A DNA stretch of 64,000 nt, from NCBI RefSeq assembly GCF_946481145.1, contig NZ_CAMLMJ010000019.1, forward strand, positions 26,817-90,816, read 5' to 3'. The stretch's first letter is position 1; each line of letters opens with the position of its first letter. Under the pieces are notes generated by a model. The model did not search any database. It was not told where the DNA came from and saw only the letters and a program-made list of their open reading frames with translations. Source of the DNA: an uncultured Sediminibacterium sp. (GTDB taxonomy: Bacteria > Bacteroidota > Bacteroidia > Chitinophagales > Chitinophagaceae). Position numbers and translations under genes: made by a program. Below are positions 1 through 9,801 of this stretch, piece by piece.

Positions 1-1455
1 GAAATATTGCCTCGAGAAACCTTACAGCAGGTATTAGACTTTGCATCAGGTTTTACTGATACCGCTTACACTGCTATGGTAAAAGCATTCCAAAACAGTG
101 ATAAGGAAAGGAAAGTAAAAGACATTATTGCCAAAGATTATAATAGTTATCAACCGGAATCGGGCGATCTGTTTGTAGTATCAAAAATTTTGAACCGATT
201 TCAAAACAGAGTGAAAATAAACGGGGCAGTTTTCAGACCAGATGCTTATGAACTTACTGATGGATTAACGGTTGGTGAGTTGATTCGTAAAGCAGATGGT
301 TTAAAAGAAGATGCTTATACCGGAAGAGCACAGATTATTCGTTTACAAGATGATCTTAGCAGGTCTATTTTGTCTTTTGATGTTCGTAAAGCGTTGTCTA
401 ATGACGTTACTCATAACCTCGCATTAAAACGGGAAGATGAAGTGTTGATCAGTTCGGTGTTGGATCTCCGTGATTCATTTAAAGTGACGATACAGGGTGA
501 AATAAGAATGCCAGGAGAGTATGATTTTGTAGACAACCTCACTTTGCGGGATATTATTTTACAAGCTGGGGGATTTACAGATGCTGCTTATAAGAGTATT
601 GAAATAGCTCGCCTGATTAAAAGAGATAGTATTGCAATTACAGATAATCGAGCAAGTTCAATAATTAATACGGAAATAGATGCTGATTTGAGTACCAATG
701 CTGCTACTGTTCCTATCATGCCTTATGATGTAATTACAGTTCGTAGAAAAGCGGGATATACTTTACCAGAGACTGTTACAATTTCTGGGCAGGTGCAATA
801 TCCTGGACCCTATGCATTGAGTAACAGAAGCGAACGTGTTAGCGATTTGTTGAAAAGATCTGGGGGATATACTCCGGATGCATTTCCCTCAGGTGCCTAT
901 ATCAAACGCTATCTCAGTGATGAAGAAAAAAGGAAGAAAGAGGCAGCTAAAGAGGTACAGAAAGGGATAAGTTCAAAAGATTCTACCACATTACGTGATC
1001 TTGATGAGAGTAGTAAAAAAGAATTTGTAAGAGTGCCTTTGGATCTTCCTTCAATTATGAGAAACCCAGGGTCAATTGAAGATCTGGTATTGCGCTTGAA
1101 TGATGAATTAATCATACCAAAATTTGATGGACAAGTTAAAGTGAGTGGAGCAGTTTTATTAGAGACTCAAGTTCCTTTTAATCCAAAAAGTAGTTTTAAA
1201 GATTATATCAGCAGTGCCGGTGGTTATAGTGGCGATTCTTGGATTAAGAACTCTTATGTAGTTTATGCAAATGGCAAGGCTGCAACAACTAAGAGGTTTA
1301 TGTTTTTTAAATCATATCCAAAAATATTACCAGGCAGTGAGATAATAGTTCCTAAAAAACCTGAAAGAAAAGGCATGGGTACAAATGAAATTATTGGTAT
1401 CTCTAGTGCCTTAGCCAGTTTAGCAGGTGTGGTAATAGCAATATTAAGATTATAA
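1..1455 (+). CDS. SLBB-repeat polysaccharide export protein (Wza/OPX-like), 5' partial
   Basis: Export component for a surface polysaccharide. The frame is open through base 1; a TTG at base 7 is only the first possible start inside the window, so the N-terminus with signal peptide and Poly_export domain lies upstream. Counted from base 7, the tail of one SLBB unit is at residues 1-21, then units lie near 69-105, 159-195, 258-294 and 378-414, each ending in an A/S-G-G-[FYL] turn. The last ~24 residues form a hydrophobic helix. It is a paralogue of the complete protein at 47392-49665; their C-terminal ~100 residues share the same SLBB, YPKI and membrane-tail layout. A Wzz-like gene follows after 27 bp, as expected for an export pair. 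Family call is firm; which glycan it exports is inferred from the operon. Confidence 0.9.
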   Translation, partial: EILPRETLQQVLDFASGFTDTAYTAMVKAFQNSDKERKVKDIIAKDYNSYQPESGDLFVVSKILNRFQNRVKINGAVFRPDAYELTDGLTVGELIRKADGLKEDAYTGRAQIIRLQDDLSRSILSFDVRKALSNDVTHNLALKREDEVLISSVLDLRDSFKVTIQGEIRMPGEYDFVDNLTLRDIILQAGGFTDAAYKSIEIARLIKRDSIAITDNRASSIINTEIDADLSTNAATVPIMPYDVITVRRKAGYTLPETVTISGQVQYPGPYALSNRSERVSDLLKRSGGYTPDAFPSGAYIKRYLSDEEKRKKEAAKEVQKGISSKDSTTLRDLDESSKKEFVRVPLDLPSIMRNPGSIEDLVLRLNDELIIPKFDGQVKVSGAVLLETQVPFNPKSSFKDYISSAGGYSGDSWIKNSYVVYANGKAATTKRFMFFKSYPKILPGSEIIVPKKPERKGMGTNEIIGISSALASLAGVVIAILRL

Positions 1456-1482
1456 TAATTTTCTACAATAATTAAGACTGCA

Positions 1483-2550
1483 ATGCATCCAAATGATGAA
1501 TTTACTCTGAAAGATGTAATTCAAAAAATTCGCTCAATTATCCGGTTTCTCTTGTCTAAATGGAAGCTGTTTATGGTTATTGGTTTTTTGGGTGGAGTAG
1601 TAGGGGGGTTTTATGCCCAATTACAAAAGCCTGTATATGTTGCAACGTTAAGTTTTGCATTGGAAGGCGAAAAGGGTGGTGGTGGATTAAAAGGTGCTTT
1701 AGGGATAGCTAGTTCTTTGGGTTTTGACTTGGGAGGTAGTGCGGGTGGAGCTTTTGAGGGTTCCAACCTTGTCGAGTTGATAAAGAGTCGAAAATTAATT
1801 GAACAGACTTTGTTGAGGCCGGTGAAAATGGATTCGAAAGAAGAAAGTTTGGCAGAATACTTTATTAAAATTAAAGGATGGCGAGAAGGTTGGGAAAAAG
1901 AAAACGGGCGAATCAATTCAATACTGAAATTTCCACCATACTCAGATCGTTCCAATTTTGTTTTGGAACAGGATAGTGTTTTAGGTAAAATTTATACTTC
2001 CATTCTCAGCACGCTTACGGTTGGCCCAAAAGACAAAAAGTCAACTATTATGGGTGTATCTTTCAAGTTTGTAAATCCGCTCTTTGCAAAAACATTTGTT
2101 GAAGCATTAATCGACGAAGTTTCATCGTTTTATGTAGATACAAAAAGCAAGAAAGCAAAAATCAATCTGGAAGTACTTGAACGACAAACAGATTCTGTTA
2201 GGAGAGAACTTAATGCAGCTATAGGCGGGGTGGCATCAGCAACTGACAACACTTATAATCTAAATCCGGCATTGAATATTATGCGAGCACCATCTCAAAG
2301 AAGACAAGTAGATGTTCAAGCAAACACTGCAATATTGACTGAGCTTGTCAAGAATCTTGAGTTGGCAAGAATTACCTTGCGGCAAGAAACACCTTTAATA
2401 CAGGTAGTAGATACACCTATTCTTCCGCTTCCTATGACTAAAATGGGAAGATTAAAGACTGCAATTACTTTGTCTATTTTACTTGTATTGCTAACGGCCA
2501 TTTTGCTCTTAGTAAGAAGCTGGTGGAATACTGTTAATTCAAATGATTAG
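1483..2550 (+). CDS. wzz: Wzz-like chain-length determinant / polysaccharide co-polymerase
   Basis: Inner-membrane protein expected to set chain length and to couple polymerisation to the SLBB exporter upstream. Membrane helices are at residues ~28-47 and ~326-346 with a large periplasmic part between, the usual Wzz topology. The periplasmic part has a G-rich loop (GGGGLKGALG..SSLGFDLGG, ~60-87) and ends with the Wzz-type segment ETPLIQVVDTPILPLP just before the second helix. There is no C-terminal tyrosine-kinase domain, so it is the kinase-less type usual for such loci in Bacteroidota. The stop overlaps the earliest possible start of the next gene. A similar protein is encoded at 49678-50763. 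Confidence 0.9.
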   Translation: MHPNDEFTLKDVIQKIRSIIRFLLSKWKLFMVIGFLGGVVGGFYAQLQKPVYVATLSFALEGEKGGGGLKGALGIASSLGFDLGGSAGGAFEGSNLVELIKSRKLIEQTLLRPVKMDSKEESLAEYFIKIKGWREGWEKENGRINSILKFPPYSDRSNFVLEQDSVLGKIYTSILSTLTVGPKDKKSTIMGVSFKFVNPLFAKTFVEALIDEVSSFYVDTKSKKAKINLEVLERQTDSVRRELNAAIGGVASATDNTYNLNPALNIMRAPSQRRQVDVQANTAILTELVKNLELARITLRQETPLIQVVDTPILPLPMTKMGRLKTAITLSILLVLLTAILLLVRSWWNTVNSND

Positions 2551-2563
2551 AAACAAAAAACTT

Positions 2564-3856
2564 ATGAACTTAATTGAAAAAAAAGTTGCCGTTATTGGGC
2601 TTGGTTATGTAGGTCTGCCTTTAGCTATAGAATTTGGAAAAAAATATGATGTTTTGGGATTTGACATCAATAAACAAAGGATCGAAGAGTTGTCAAATGC
2701 ACAGGATCGCACAAAAGAGGCTGATATCGAAGGGTTACGAAAAGCGATGGGATTACATCAGACAAATTCTGGAATAGGATTGCAGTTTTCCTCCGAAGTA
2801 GAAGTTTTGAAGAATTACAACACATTTATTGTCACTGTACCTACACCAATTGATCAGTTTAAAGCTCCAGATCTTACTCCATTGTTGAAGGCCTCAGAAA
2901 TGTTGGGTAAGGTTCTGAAAAAAGGAGATATCGTTATATACGAGTCCACAGTTTACCCCGGCTGTACAGAAGAAGACTGTGTTCCGGTTTTGGAAAAATT
3001 TTCTGAATTGAAATTTAATTCGGATTTTTTCTGCGGATATTCTCCGGAAAGAATTAACCCTGGAGATAAAGTGAATACCCTTACGAAGATTAAAAAAGTC
3101 ACTTCGGGTTCAACCCCTGAAATAGCAGATATTGTAGATGCGCTATATGCTAGTATCATTGAAGCCGGAACGCACAAGGCGCCTAGTTTGAAAGTTGCAG
3201 AAGCATCCAAAGCAATTGAAAATGCGCAAAGGGATGTTAATATTTCCTTCGTGAATGAACTTGCATTAATATTTGATAGGATGGGCATAGATACTAGCGA
3301 TGTAATTGAAGCCGCAGGTACAAAGTGGAACTTTCTAAAGTATAGACCCGGATTAGTTGGAGGACATTGCATTGGTGTTGATCCTTATTATTTAGCCCAT
3401 AAAGCTGAAAGCTTAGGGTATCATCCTCAGGTGATCCTGAGCGGCCGACGTGTAAATGATATGATGGGTATGTTTGTTGCTAACAAGGTCGTAAAACTTC
3501 TAATCAAAAAAGGGCATAAGATAAATGCATCCAAAGCCTTGATTCTAGGCATTACATTCAAAGAAAATTGTCCCGATATTCGCAACTCCAAAGTGATCGA
3601 TATTTATAGAGAGCTGCAGCAGTTTGGTATGCAGGTAGATGTTTTCGATCCGCATGCAGACAAAAATGAAGTGGAGGATGAATACAATGTTCAACTAATT
3701 AGAGAAATCGCTTCACAATATGAGGCAATTATATTGGCAGTTTCTCACAATGAGTTCCTTACTTTGGATTTCAAAAGACTTTGTTCAGGCGATGATGCTG
3801 TCATTTTCGATACCAAGTCATTCCTAGATCGAAGTATGGTAGATGGTAGGTTGTAA
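2564..3856 (+). CDS. wbpA: UDP-N-acetyl-D-glucosamine 6-dehydrogenase (WbpA/TviB family)
   Basis: Nucleotide-sugar dehydrogenase that oxidises C6 of a UDP-HexNAc in two NAD-dependent steps, giving UDP-GlcNAcA (or UDP-GalNAcA). The N-terminal Rossmann motif GLGYVG is at residues 12-17, and the family's catalytic cysteine lies in GGHCIGVDPYY (C269). The C-terminal UDP-binding domain contains GITFKENCPDIRNSK. The frame is also open from an ATG at 2543, which would overlap the wzz stop; 2564 (MNLIEKK) places the Rossmann strand where the family has it. The neighbours WbpE, WbpD and WbpB favour UDP-GlcNAc as substrate and the ManNAc3NAcA route. Substrate choice between the gluco and galacto epimers cannot be read from the sequence. 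Confidence 0.9.
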   Translation: MNLIEKKVAVIGLGYVGLPLAIEFGKKYDVLGFDINKQRIEELSNAQDRTKEADIEGLRKAMGLHQTNSGIGLQFSSEVEVLKNYNTFIVTVPTPIDQFKAPDLTPLLKASEMLGKVLKKGDIVIYESTVYPGCTEEDCVPVLEKFSELKFNSDFFCGYSPERINPGDKVNTLTKIKKVTSGSTPEIADIVDALYASIIEAGTHKAPSLKVAEASKAIENAQRDVNISFVNELALIFDRMGIDTSDVIEAAGTKWNFLKYRPGLVGGHCIGVDPYYLAHKAESLGYHPQVILSGRRVNDMMGMFVANKVVKLLIKKGHKINASKALILGITFKENCPDIRNSKVIDIYRELQQFGMQVDVFDPHADKNEVEDEYNVQLIREIASQYEAIILAVSHNEFLTLDFKRLCSGDDAVIFDTKSFLDRSMVDGRL

Positions 3857-3878
3857 TTGTTCAAATATGTTAAACTGT

Positions 3879-5003
3879 ATGAAAATTGAAATGGTTGACC
3901 TGAAGGGTCAGTATAAAAGAATTAAACAAGAGATTGATACTGCGGTATTAAAAGTTATTCAGGATGCTAATTTCATTAATGGCCCGGAAGTTAAGCAGTT
4001 CACTCACAATTTGTCAGAATATTTAGGTGGAGCGTATGTGATTCCTTGCGCGAATGGTACCGATGCATTACAGATTGCAATGATGGCCATTGGATTAGAG
4101 CCTGGGGATGAGGTGATCGTGCCTGCCTTCACATATGTGGCTACCGCAGAAGTGATTGGTTTGCTTAGGTTGAAACCTGTTATGGTGGATGTAGATCCTC
4201 ATACCTTCAATCTAACACTGGAAAACATAAAAAATGCTATTACACCTAGAACGAAAGCTGTTGTTCCGGTCCATCTGTTCGGACAATGTGCAGATATGGA
4301 ACCCATTCTCGAGTTTGCCAAAGCGAGAGGTTTGTATGTGATAGAAGATACAGCCCAGGCGATTGGTTCTGTATACACTTTCAATAACGGAACCGATAAA
4401 CAAGCTGGAACCATGGGGCACATTGGATGTACCTCATTTTTCCCCTCCAAGAACTTGGGATGTTATGGCGATGGAGGAGCTATATATACAATGGATGCGA
4501 CACTTGCGGAAAAAATCCGTATGATAGCAAACCATGGCCAGGTTAAAAAATATGTACATAAATACATTGGAGTAAACTCCAGGCTGGATTCCATTCAGGC
4601 GGCGGTGCTCAATATAAAATTGAAATACCTTGACCAATATAGCCAGGCTCGTAGGGATGCTGCAAACAGATATGACGAAATGCTTAGAGAAATAAAAGGT
4701 GTTAATATTCCAATGCGTATTCAGAACTCCACGCATGTATTTCATCAGTATACCCTTATTGTTGACGATGGCAAGCGCGACGCGTTGAAGCAACATTTGG
4801 AAGCTTCAGGTATTCCGGCAATGATCTACTATCCAGTTCCATTGAATGAACAGGAGGCATTTGTGGGTATAGGATCGGCAGTTGGAGCTTTATCCGTCAC
4901 TAATCAATTATGTCAATCCGTTCTTTCTCTCCCCATGCACACAGAATTAACTGTGGATCAACAACAATTCGTTGCAGATACAATTAAAGCGTTCTTTAAA
5001 TAG
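3879..5003 (+). CDS. wbpE: PLP aminotransferase, WbpE-like (UDP-3-oxo-GlcNAcA 3-aminotransferase)
   Basis: DegT/DnrJ/EryC1 aminotransferase predicted to place the 3-amino group on UDP-2-acetamido-3-oxo-glucuronate made by the WbpB partner at 5586. The PLP lysine is K191 in SFFPSKNLGCYGDGG, a WbpE-type context; the cofactor aspartate is in VIEDTAQ. An ATG at 3843 in the same frame would overlap the previous gene and add 12 residues unlike the family, so the start MKIEMVDLKGQY at 3879 is preferred. The hexapeptide acetyltransferase follows after 6 bp, giving the order dehydrogenase, aminotransferase, acetyltransferase, oxidoreductase. The reaction is inferred from this full set of four. Confidence 0.88.
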   Translation: MKIEMVDLKGQYKRIKQEIDTAVLKVIQDANFINGPEVKQFTHNLSEYLGGAYVIPCANGTDALQIAMMAIGLEPGDEVIVPAFTYVATAEVIGLLRLKPVMVDVDPHTFNLTLENIKNAITPRTKAVVPVHLFGQCADMEPILEFAKARGLYVIEDTAQAIGSVYTFNNGTDKQAGTMGHIGCTSFFPSKNLGCYGDGGAIYTMDATLAEKIRMIANHGQVKKYVHKYIGVNSRLDSIQAAVLNIKLKYLDQYSQARRDAANRYDEMLREIKGVNIPMRIQNSTHVFHQYTLIVDDGKRDALKQHLEASGIPAMIYYPVPLNEQEAFVGIGSAVGALSVTNQLCQSVLSLPMHTELTVDQQQFVADTIKAFFK

Positions 5004-5009
5004 ACATAT

Positions 5010-5585
5010 ATGGCTGATTATTTTATACATCCTACAGCTATTTTAGATGAAGGGTGCGAGGTTGGGAAAGATACCAAGGTCTGGCATTTTTCTCATATCA
5101 TGACCGGGTGTAAACTTGGCGAAAACTGTAACATTGGTCAAAATGTTGTTGTTTCCCCAGAAGTGATTCTGGGAAATAATGTAAAGGTCCAGAACAATGT
5201 ATCCTTATACACAGGGGTAACATGTGGTGATGATGTTTTCTTGGGTCCATCATGCGTGTTCACTAATGTTACCAACCCAAGGAGTGGGGTGAATCGTAGA
5301 GGGCAATATGCGAAGACCCATGTAGGTAAAGGTGCAAGTATTGGTGCCAATGCAACCATTGTGTGTGGCCATGATATTGGCGAATTCGCCTTTATTGGTG
5401 CTGGATCGGTTGTGACAAAAAATATTCCTTCGTATGCTTTGGTTGTTGGAAACCCAGCAAAACAAATTGGTTGGATGAGTGAGTATGGTCACCGCCTTTC
5501 ATTTAATAATGAAAATAAAGCGATCTGTCCTGAAAGTGGCCAGGTTTATGAGTTGTCAAATAACCAAGTTAAAAGAATAAAATAA
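5010..5585 (+). CDS. wbpD: Hexapeptide N-acetyltransferase, WbpD-like
   Basis: Left-handed beta-helix acetyltransferase of 191 residues, the usual length for WbpD. Hexapeptide repeats of the [LIV]-G-x-x-x-x type run from about residue 15 to 150 (for example IGQNVV, LGNNVKVQNNV, IGANATIVCG, IGAGSVVTKN). It is expected to transfer acetyl from acetyl-CoA to the 3-amino group of UDP-GlcNAc3NA, giving UDP-GlcNAc3NAcA. The stop directly abuts the ATG of the WbpB-like gene, so the two are translationally linked. The family also contains acetyltransferases for other amino sugars; the neighbours decide the assignment. Confidence 0.87.
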   Translation: MADYFIHPTAILDEGCEVGKDTKVWHFSHIMTGCKLGENCNIGQNVVVSPEVILGNNVKVQNNVSLYTGVTCGDDVFLGPSCVFTNVTNPRSGVNRRGQYAKTHVGKGASIGANATIVCGHDIGEFAFIGAGSVVTKNIPSYALVVGNPAKQIGWMSEYGHRLSFNNENKAICPESGQVYELSNNQVKRIK

Positions 5586-6599
5586 ATGAAACGAAAAATA
5601 AAATTTGCTGTAGTTGGATGTGGTCATATTGGAAAGCGTCATGCAGAAATGATTGCCCGAAACCCTGAAGCCGAATTAGTAGCACTTGCCGATGTTAAGC
5701 CTGTAAATGAAATCGGGGTTGAAAAATTTAATGTTCCTTTATTCGAAAGTATTGACCATCTGCTTGATGCGAATCTGGATATTGATGTGGTGAACATTGC
5801 AACACCCAATGGTTTCCATGCTGAACATGCATTGAAAGCGTTAAGTTGTAGAAAACACATTGTTGTTGAAAAACCTATGTCTCTGTCTAAAGGAGATGCG
5901 GAAAAGGTGATATTTAAATCACTTCAAGTACATCGTCATGTATTTGCAGTAATGCAAAACCGTTATTCTCCTCCATCTGTTTGGATTAAGGAAATGGTAG
6001 AAAGTGGTAAGCTAGGTAAGATTTTCATGGTTCAACTTAACTGTTATTGGAATAGAGATGACAGGTATTATAAGCCAGGCAGTTGGCACGGAGATAAGAA
6101 ACTGGATGGAGGTACCCTGTTTACCCAATTTTCCCACTTTATTGATATACTATATTGGCTATTTGGTGATATTGAAAATATCAGAAGCCGCTTTTACGAC
6201 TTTAATCATGAAGAACTAACAGATTTTGAAGATTCCGGCGTTATTACATTCGATCTGCACAATGGTGGATGTGGTATATTAAACTTCTCTACATCCATTT
6301 GGGATAAGAATTTGGAAAGCAGTATGACCATAATTGCAGAAAATGGAGCAATTAAGATTGGGGGGCAGTACATGGATAAAGTGGAATATTGCCACGTGAA
6401 AGACTATGAAATGCCAGAGTTGGCACCAACCAACCCAGGTAATGATTACGGCGCTTATAAAGGGTCGGCTCAAAATCATAACTATGTAATTGATAATGTT
6501 GTTGATGTATTGCATCAGCGCTCTACAATTACAACCAATGCCTTAGAAGGCCTTAAAGTTGTAGATATCATTGAACGGATATACCAGGCTAAAAATTGA
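5586..6599 (+). CDS. wbpB: Gfo/Idh/MocA oxidoreductase, WbpB-like (UDP-GlcNAcA 3-dehydrogenase)
   Basis: NAD(H)-dependent oxidoreductase predicted to oxidise C3 of UDP-GlcNAcA, feeding the WbpE-like aminotransferase. The Rossmann motif VVGCGHIGKRH is at residues 9-19, the family's EKP motif at 95-97, and a DGGTLFTQFSHFID segment carries the conserved histidine H184. Length (337) is normal. In P. aeruginosa WbpB and WbpE work as a coupled pair that recycles NAD with 2-oxoglutarate; that is known for the family and only assumed here. The start codon follows the previous stop without a gap. Confidence 0.88.
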   Translation: MKRKIKFAVVGCGHIGKRHAEMIARNPEAELVALADVKPVNEIGVEKFNVPLFESIDHLLDANLDIDVVNIATPNGFHAEHALKALSCRKHIVVEKPMSLSKGDAEKVIFKSLQVHRHVFAVMQNRYSPPSVWIKEMVESGKLGKIFMVQLNCYWNRDDRYYKPGSWHGDKKLDGGTLFTQFSHFIDILYWLFGDIENIRSRFYDFNHEELTDFEDSGVITFDLHNGGCGILNFSTSIWDKNLESSMTIIAENGAIKIGGQYMDKVEYCHVKDYEMPELAPTNPGNDYGAYKGSAQNHNYVIDNVVDVLHQRSTITTNALEGLKVVDIIERIYQAKN

Positions 6600-6621
6600 T
6601 CATTTTAATCCAGAGCGGTTC

Positions 6622-7731
6622 ATGAGTGATACATTTATTCCACTTGCCTCTCCAGATATACGAGAGGAAGATATTGAAGAAGTAGCTAAAGTGTTGCGAA
6701 CTGGTAATTTAGTTCAAGGGAAATCTGTATACGAATTTGAACAAAAGGTTTGCAATTATTTAGGCGTATCTGACTGTATCGCTGTTACAAATGGTACGGC
6801 AACAATGCACTTGACTTTAAAAGCATTAGGGATTAGTGAAGGCGATGAGGTTATAGTGCCTGCTTTGTCATATATAGCAACTGCAAATGTAGTAGAGTTG
6901 GTTGGGGCAACTCCTGTATTTGTTGATACAGATACCTTTTCATTTAACATTGATGTTAAACAGATAGAAGGTCGGATCACTGAACGAACAAAAGCTATTA
7001 TTGCTGTTCATGAGTTTGGATTGGCTGCTGATATATTGGTAATCAGAAAAATTTGTGATGACCACGGTCTTATTCTGATCGAGGATGCAGCCTGTGCATT
7101 GGGGGCTATGGAACAAGGAAGGTATGCTGGCTCAATAGGATTAGCCGGCTCTTTTTCTTTTCACCCCCGGAAAGCCATAACATCTGGTGAAGGCGGAGCT
7201 ATAGTTACCAATGATAAGAAACTGGCCAATGAATTACGCAGTTTGCGTAATCATGGCATTGACGCGAGCAGGGCAGATATGATGGACTTTGTGATGCCGG
7301 GCTTTAATTGCAGAATGACTGATTTTCAAGCAGCATTACTTCTAAGTCAGTTCAAAAGATTCGAAGATATTCTGCAAACCAAACAACGAATAGCTGATCG
7401 ATATCTTTTAGAGATAAAGAATAATAAAATAGTGCTTCCTAAGGTGCCGGAAACTAAATGTCATAGCTGGCAAACATTTTATTTGCTGTTAGATGACTCT
7501 TTGGATCAAAAGTCCTGCATCCAAAGAATGAAGGAAATGAGGATAGGAACTAACTATGGTGCTCAATGCATACCGGCGCAAACCTATTACTATAAAAAGT
7601 ATCAGTTGAATAGTGAGCAAGAATTCCCAAATGCCTTCCGTGCATACAAACAAGGGCTTGCCATTCCATTATACGAAAAATTGTCAGACACACAAATTGA
7701 TCAAATAATTAAAGCAGTAAATTCACTTTAA
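6622..7731 (+). CDS. DegT/DnrJ/EryC1 aminotransferase, second sugar type
   Basis: PLP-dependent sugar aminotransferase with the lysine K184 in [15 protein letters not shown] and the cofactor aspartate in [10 protein letters not shown]. This motif type is shared by enzymes that aminate 4-keto sugars (ArnB, PseC and perosamine-synthase relatives), unlike the WbpE-type upstream. The frame is open from 6571, inside the previous gene, but the family start is [13 protein letters not shown] at 6622. With the SDR that follows after 4 bp it could form a keto-sugar plus amination pair for a second amino sugar. The exact substrate is unknown. Confidence 0.85.
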   Translation: MSDTFIPLASPDIREEDIEEVAKVLRTGNLVQGKSVYEFEQKVCNYLGVSDCIAVTNGTATMHLTLKALGISEGDEVIVPALSYIATANVVELVGATPVFVDTDTFSFNIDVKQIEGRITERTKAIIAVHEFGLAADILVIRKICDDHGLILIEDAACALGAMEQGRYAGSIGLAGSFSFHPRKAITSGEGGAIVTNDKKLANELRSLRNHGIDASRADMMDFVMPGFNCRMTDFQAALLLSQFKRFEDILQTKQRIADRYLLEIKNNKIVLPKVPETKCHSWQTFYLLLDDSLDQKSCIQRMKEMRIGTNYGAQCIPAQTYYYKKYQLNSEQEFPNAFRAYKQGLAIPLYEKLSDTQIDQIIKAVNSL

Positions 7732-7735
7732 CACC

Positions 7736-8692
7736 ATGATATACAACAAAACATTATTTATTACCGGAGGAGCAGGTTTTATTGCTAATACCCTGATCAA
7801 ACATTATGTAGAACACAATAAAATCATTGTATACGATAACTTTCACCGAGATACTCTATCGGGAAGTGAAGTGGCCGGACATCCTAATATCAGGGTGATT
7901 CAAGGAGATGTATTGGATTTTGACTTTCTTGCAGAAAGTATGAAAGGTGCCGATGTCGTGGTACATGCGGCAGGTATTGCCGGTATTGATACGGTGGTCA
8001 AGAGTCCTGTTAAGACAATGCGGGTGAATATGATTGGTACAGCTAATGCTCTGGAAGCAGCGCGTATCAATGGAGTACAAGACCGATTCATCGATTTCTC
8101 TACATCTGAAGTGTTCGGTTCAATGGCATTCAGGTCTTCAGAGAGTGATGCTACTGTGGCTGGATCGGCCGGTGAAGCAAGATGGACTTATGCCGTATCT
8201 AAATTGGCTGGAGAACACCTAGCGCATGCATACTACAGCCAATATAAGTTGCCTGTTGTTACAGTTAGACCATTCAATGTGTATGGCCCCGGGCAAACAG
8301 GAGAAGGAGCTATCCAAATATTTATCAAAAGAGCCTTGCAGAATCAAGACATTAAAATCGATGGTGATGGTAACCAGATCAGAGCCTGGTGTTATGTGGA
8401 TGATTTTGTTGATTGTCTGGTTCGATGTATTGAAGATCCCAAAGCTGTAGGTGAAAGCTTTAATTTAGGAAACGCACGAGCAGTAATTACAATTTTGGGA
8501 TTGGCACAAACGGTTTGTCGAGTCCTGAACTCAGGTTCAAAGATTGTTTTTGAGCCACCACTGTCAGCGGATATCGCGATTAGAATTCCAAGTGTTAAGA
8601 AGGTTGAAGAGATTCTTGGATTTAAAGCAAGAATTGATTTAGAAGAAGGAATACTTGAAACAGCGAAGTGGATGAAAATTAATAACTTATGA
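7736..8692 (+). CDS. NAD-dependent epimerase/dehydratase (extended SDR)
   Basis: Extended short-chain dehydrogenase acting on a nucleotide sugar. It has TGGAGFIA at 10-17, an STSEVFG segment at 122-128 and the catalytic Y152-x3-K156 in YAVSK. The STSEV-F/Y-G segment is typical of UDP-glucuronate decarboxylases and dTDP-glucose 4,6-dehydratases, so a 4-keto-forming reaction for the adjacent aminotransferase is plausible. C-terminal substrate features include [10 protein letters not shown] and a YVDDFV segment. Length 318 is normal. The stop overlaps the next ATG (ATGA), and base composition turns AT-richer just after this gene. Specific substrate not resolved. Confidence 0.85.
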   Translation: MIYNKTLFITGGAGFIANTLIKHYVEHNKIIVYDNFHRDTLSGSEVAGHPNIRVIQGDVLDFDFLAESMKGADVVVHAAGIAGIDTVVKSPVKTMRVNMIGTANALEAARINGVQDRFIDFSTSEVFGSMAFRSSESDATVAGSAGEARWTYAVSKLAGEHLAHAYYSQYKLPVVTVRPFNVYGPGQTGEGAIQIFIKRALQNQDIKIDGDGNQIRAWCYVDDFVDCLVRCIEDPKAVGESFNLGNARAVITILGLAQTVCRVLNSGSKIVFEPPLSADIAIRIPSVKKVEEILGFKARIDLEEGILETAKWMKINNL

Positions 8693-9801
8693 TAATCAAC
8701 GAATTGCCTTTTTATTATAAGTCTCATTCTACGAATGATAATGGGGGGCGTCCTATGGTACTGCCATTTCATCTAGAATTCGATAATTCTCTAGGTCTTA
8801 TTTATCAAAAATCCACGGAAGAGTTAGATGAAATTCTTCAGGAGGTTTACATTGAAGGTAGTTTGGTTGATGGATCTATATCGAGCGAATCAGGGCTTCA
8901 TTATTTAGAGCCTGTGACTGAATTTTTAATTTCGCAAACTGATTTAACTGTAAACTCGAAAATTTTAGAAGTTGGATTTGGGAAAGGATACTTTTTGAAA
9001 GAACTCAAAAAAAGGGGTTTTAAAAATCTATATGGCATTGAGCCGGGAAATCATGGATTAGCTGAAGGCGTGGAGGATCTAAATTTATTTTATGACTTTT
9101 ATCCATCCTCTAAATTCTCTGATAAAGTTGATTTAATTTTTCATACACTTGTTTTGGAACATATAAAGAATCCAGTGGACTTTTTAAAATTCCAAAAAGC
9201 ACAGTTGAATGAAAATGGAAAAATCGTTTTATTTGTACCTAACGAAGAGCCTTTTTTACTTTCAGGTGACTGTTCTTTATTTATTCATGAACATTTTAAT
9301 TATTTTACTCGTCATAGCCTAGCCCAAGTAGCAAAGGCCGCTGGCTTATATGTTGAGAGAATGACGATAATTGGAGGGTTACTAGCTGCAGTCTTTTCAT
9401 CTCGAAAAAGAGACGTTATTCAAATTCAAGAGAATAATATATTTAATTACAATGTATTTTTGAGTACTATAGATATTCACTTGAAGAAAATAAACATATT
9501 TTTGGATACATTATCAAATAAATCTGACTTGGCAATTTATGTGCCAAGTCGAGCACTCAATTTGATGTTTTTATCAAATAATTCTAATTCGCGATTAATT
9601 GATGACAATAGTCAAATTCAAGGTAAGTACTTGCCTTTCTTCGACAAGCCTGTTGAAAAATTTCAAGACCTAGTTCAGAAACCTCCTTGTGCTATTGTTA
9701 TTTTTTCAAAAACTTTTGGATTTACTATAAAAGAAAAATGCAAAAAATATTCGGAATTACATAATACGTCAATTCATTTATATGATGAAATAAGTCAATG
9801 A
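8689..9801 (+). CDS. Class I SAM-dependent methyltransferase with C-terminal Rossmann-like domain
   Basis: Predicted sugar methyltransferase. SAM motif [10 protein letters not shown] is at residues 93-101 and an acidic LYGIEPG follows as motif II. The C-terminal half (~230-370), with a short [15 protein letters not shown] segment, resembles the extra domain of NDP-sugar C-methyltransferases, but the N-terminal zinc-binding part of the tylosin TylC3 type is missing. C-methylation is therefore only a suggestion; O-methylation is equally possible. It is translationally coupled at both ends by 4-base ATGA overlaps. It starts the AT-rich block 8689-13578. Confidence 0.8.
   Translation: MIINELPFYYKSHSTNDNGGRPMVLPFHLEFDNSLGLIYQKSTEELDEILQEVYIEGSLVDGSISSESGLHYLEPVTEFLISQTDLTVNSKILEVGFGKGYFLKELKKRGFKNLYGIEPGNHGLAEGVEDLNLFYDFYPSSKFSDKVDLIFHTLVLEHIKNPVDFLKFQKAQLNENGKIVLFVPNEEPFLLSGDCSLFIHEHFNYFTRHSLAQVAKAAGLYVERMTIIGGLLAAVFSSRKRDVIQIQENNIFNYNVFLSTIDIHLKKINIFLDTLSNKSDLAIYVPSRALNLMFLSNNSNSRLIDDNSQIQGKYLPFFDKPVEKFQDLVQKPPCAIVIFSKTFGFTIKEKCKKYSELHNTSIHLYDEISQ

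Noticed and set aside
8392..8772. 126-codon minus-strand frame at the 7736-8692 SDR end
   Set aside because: Overlaps two coupled sense genes and shows no family features.
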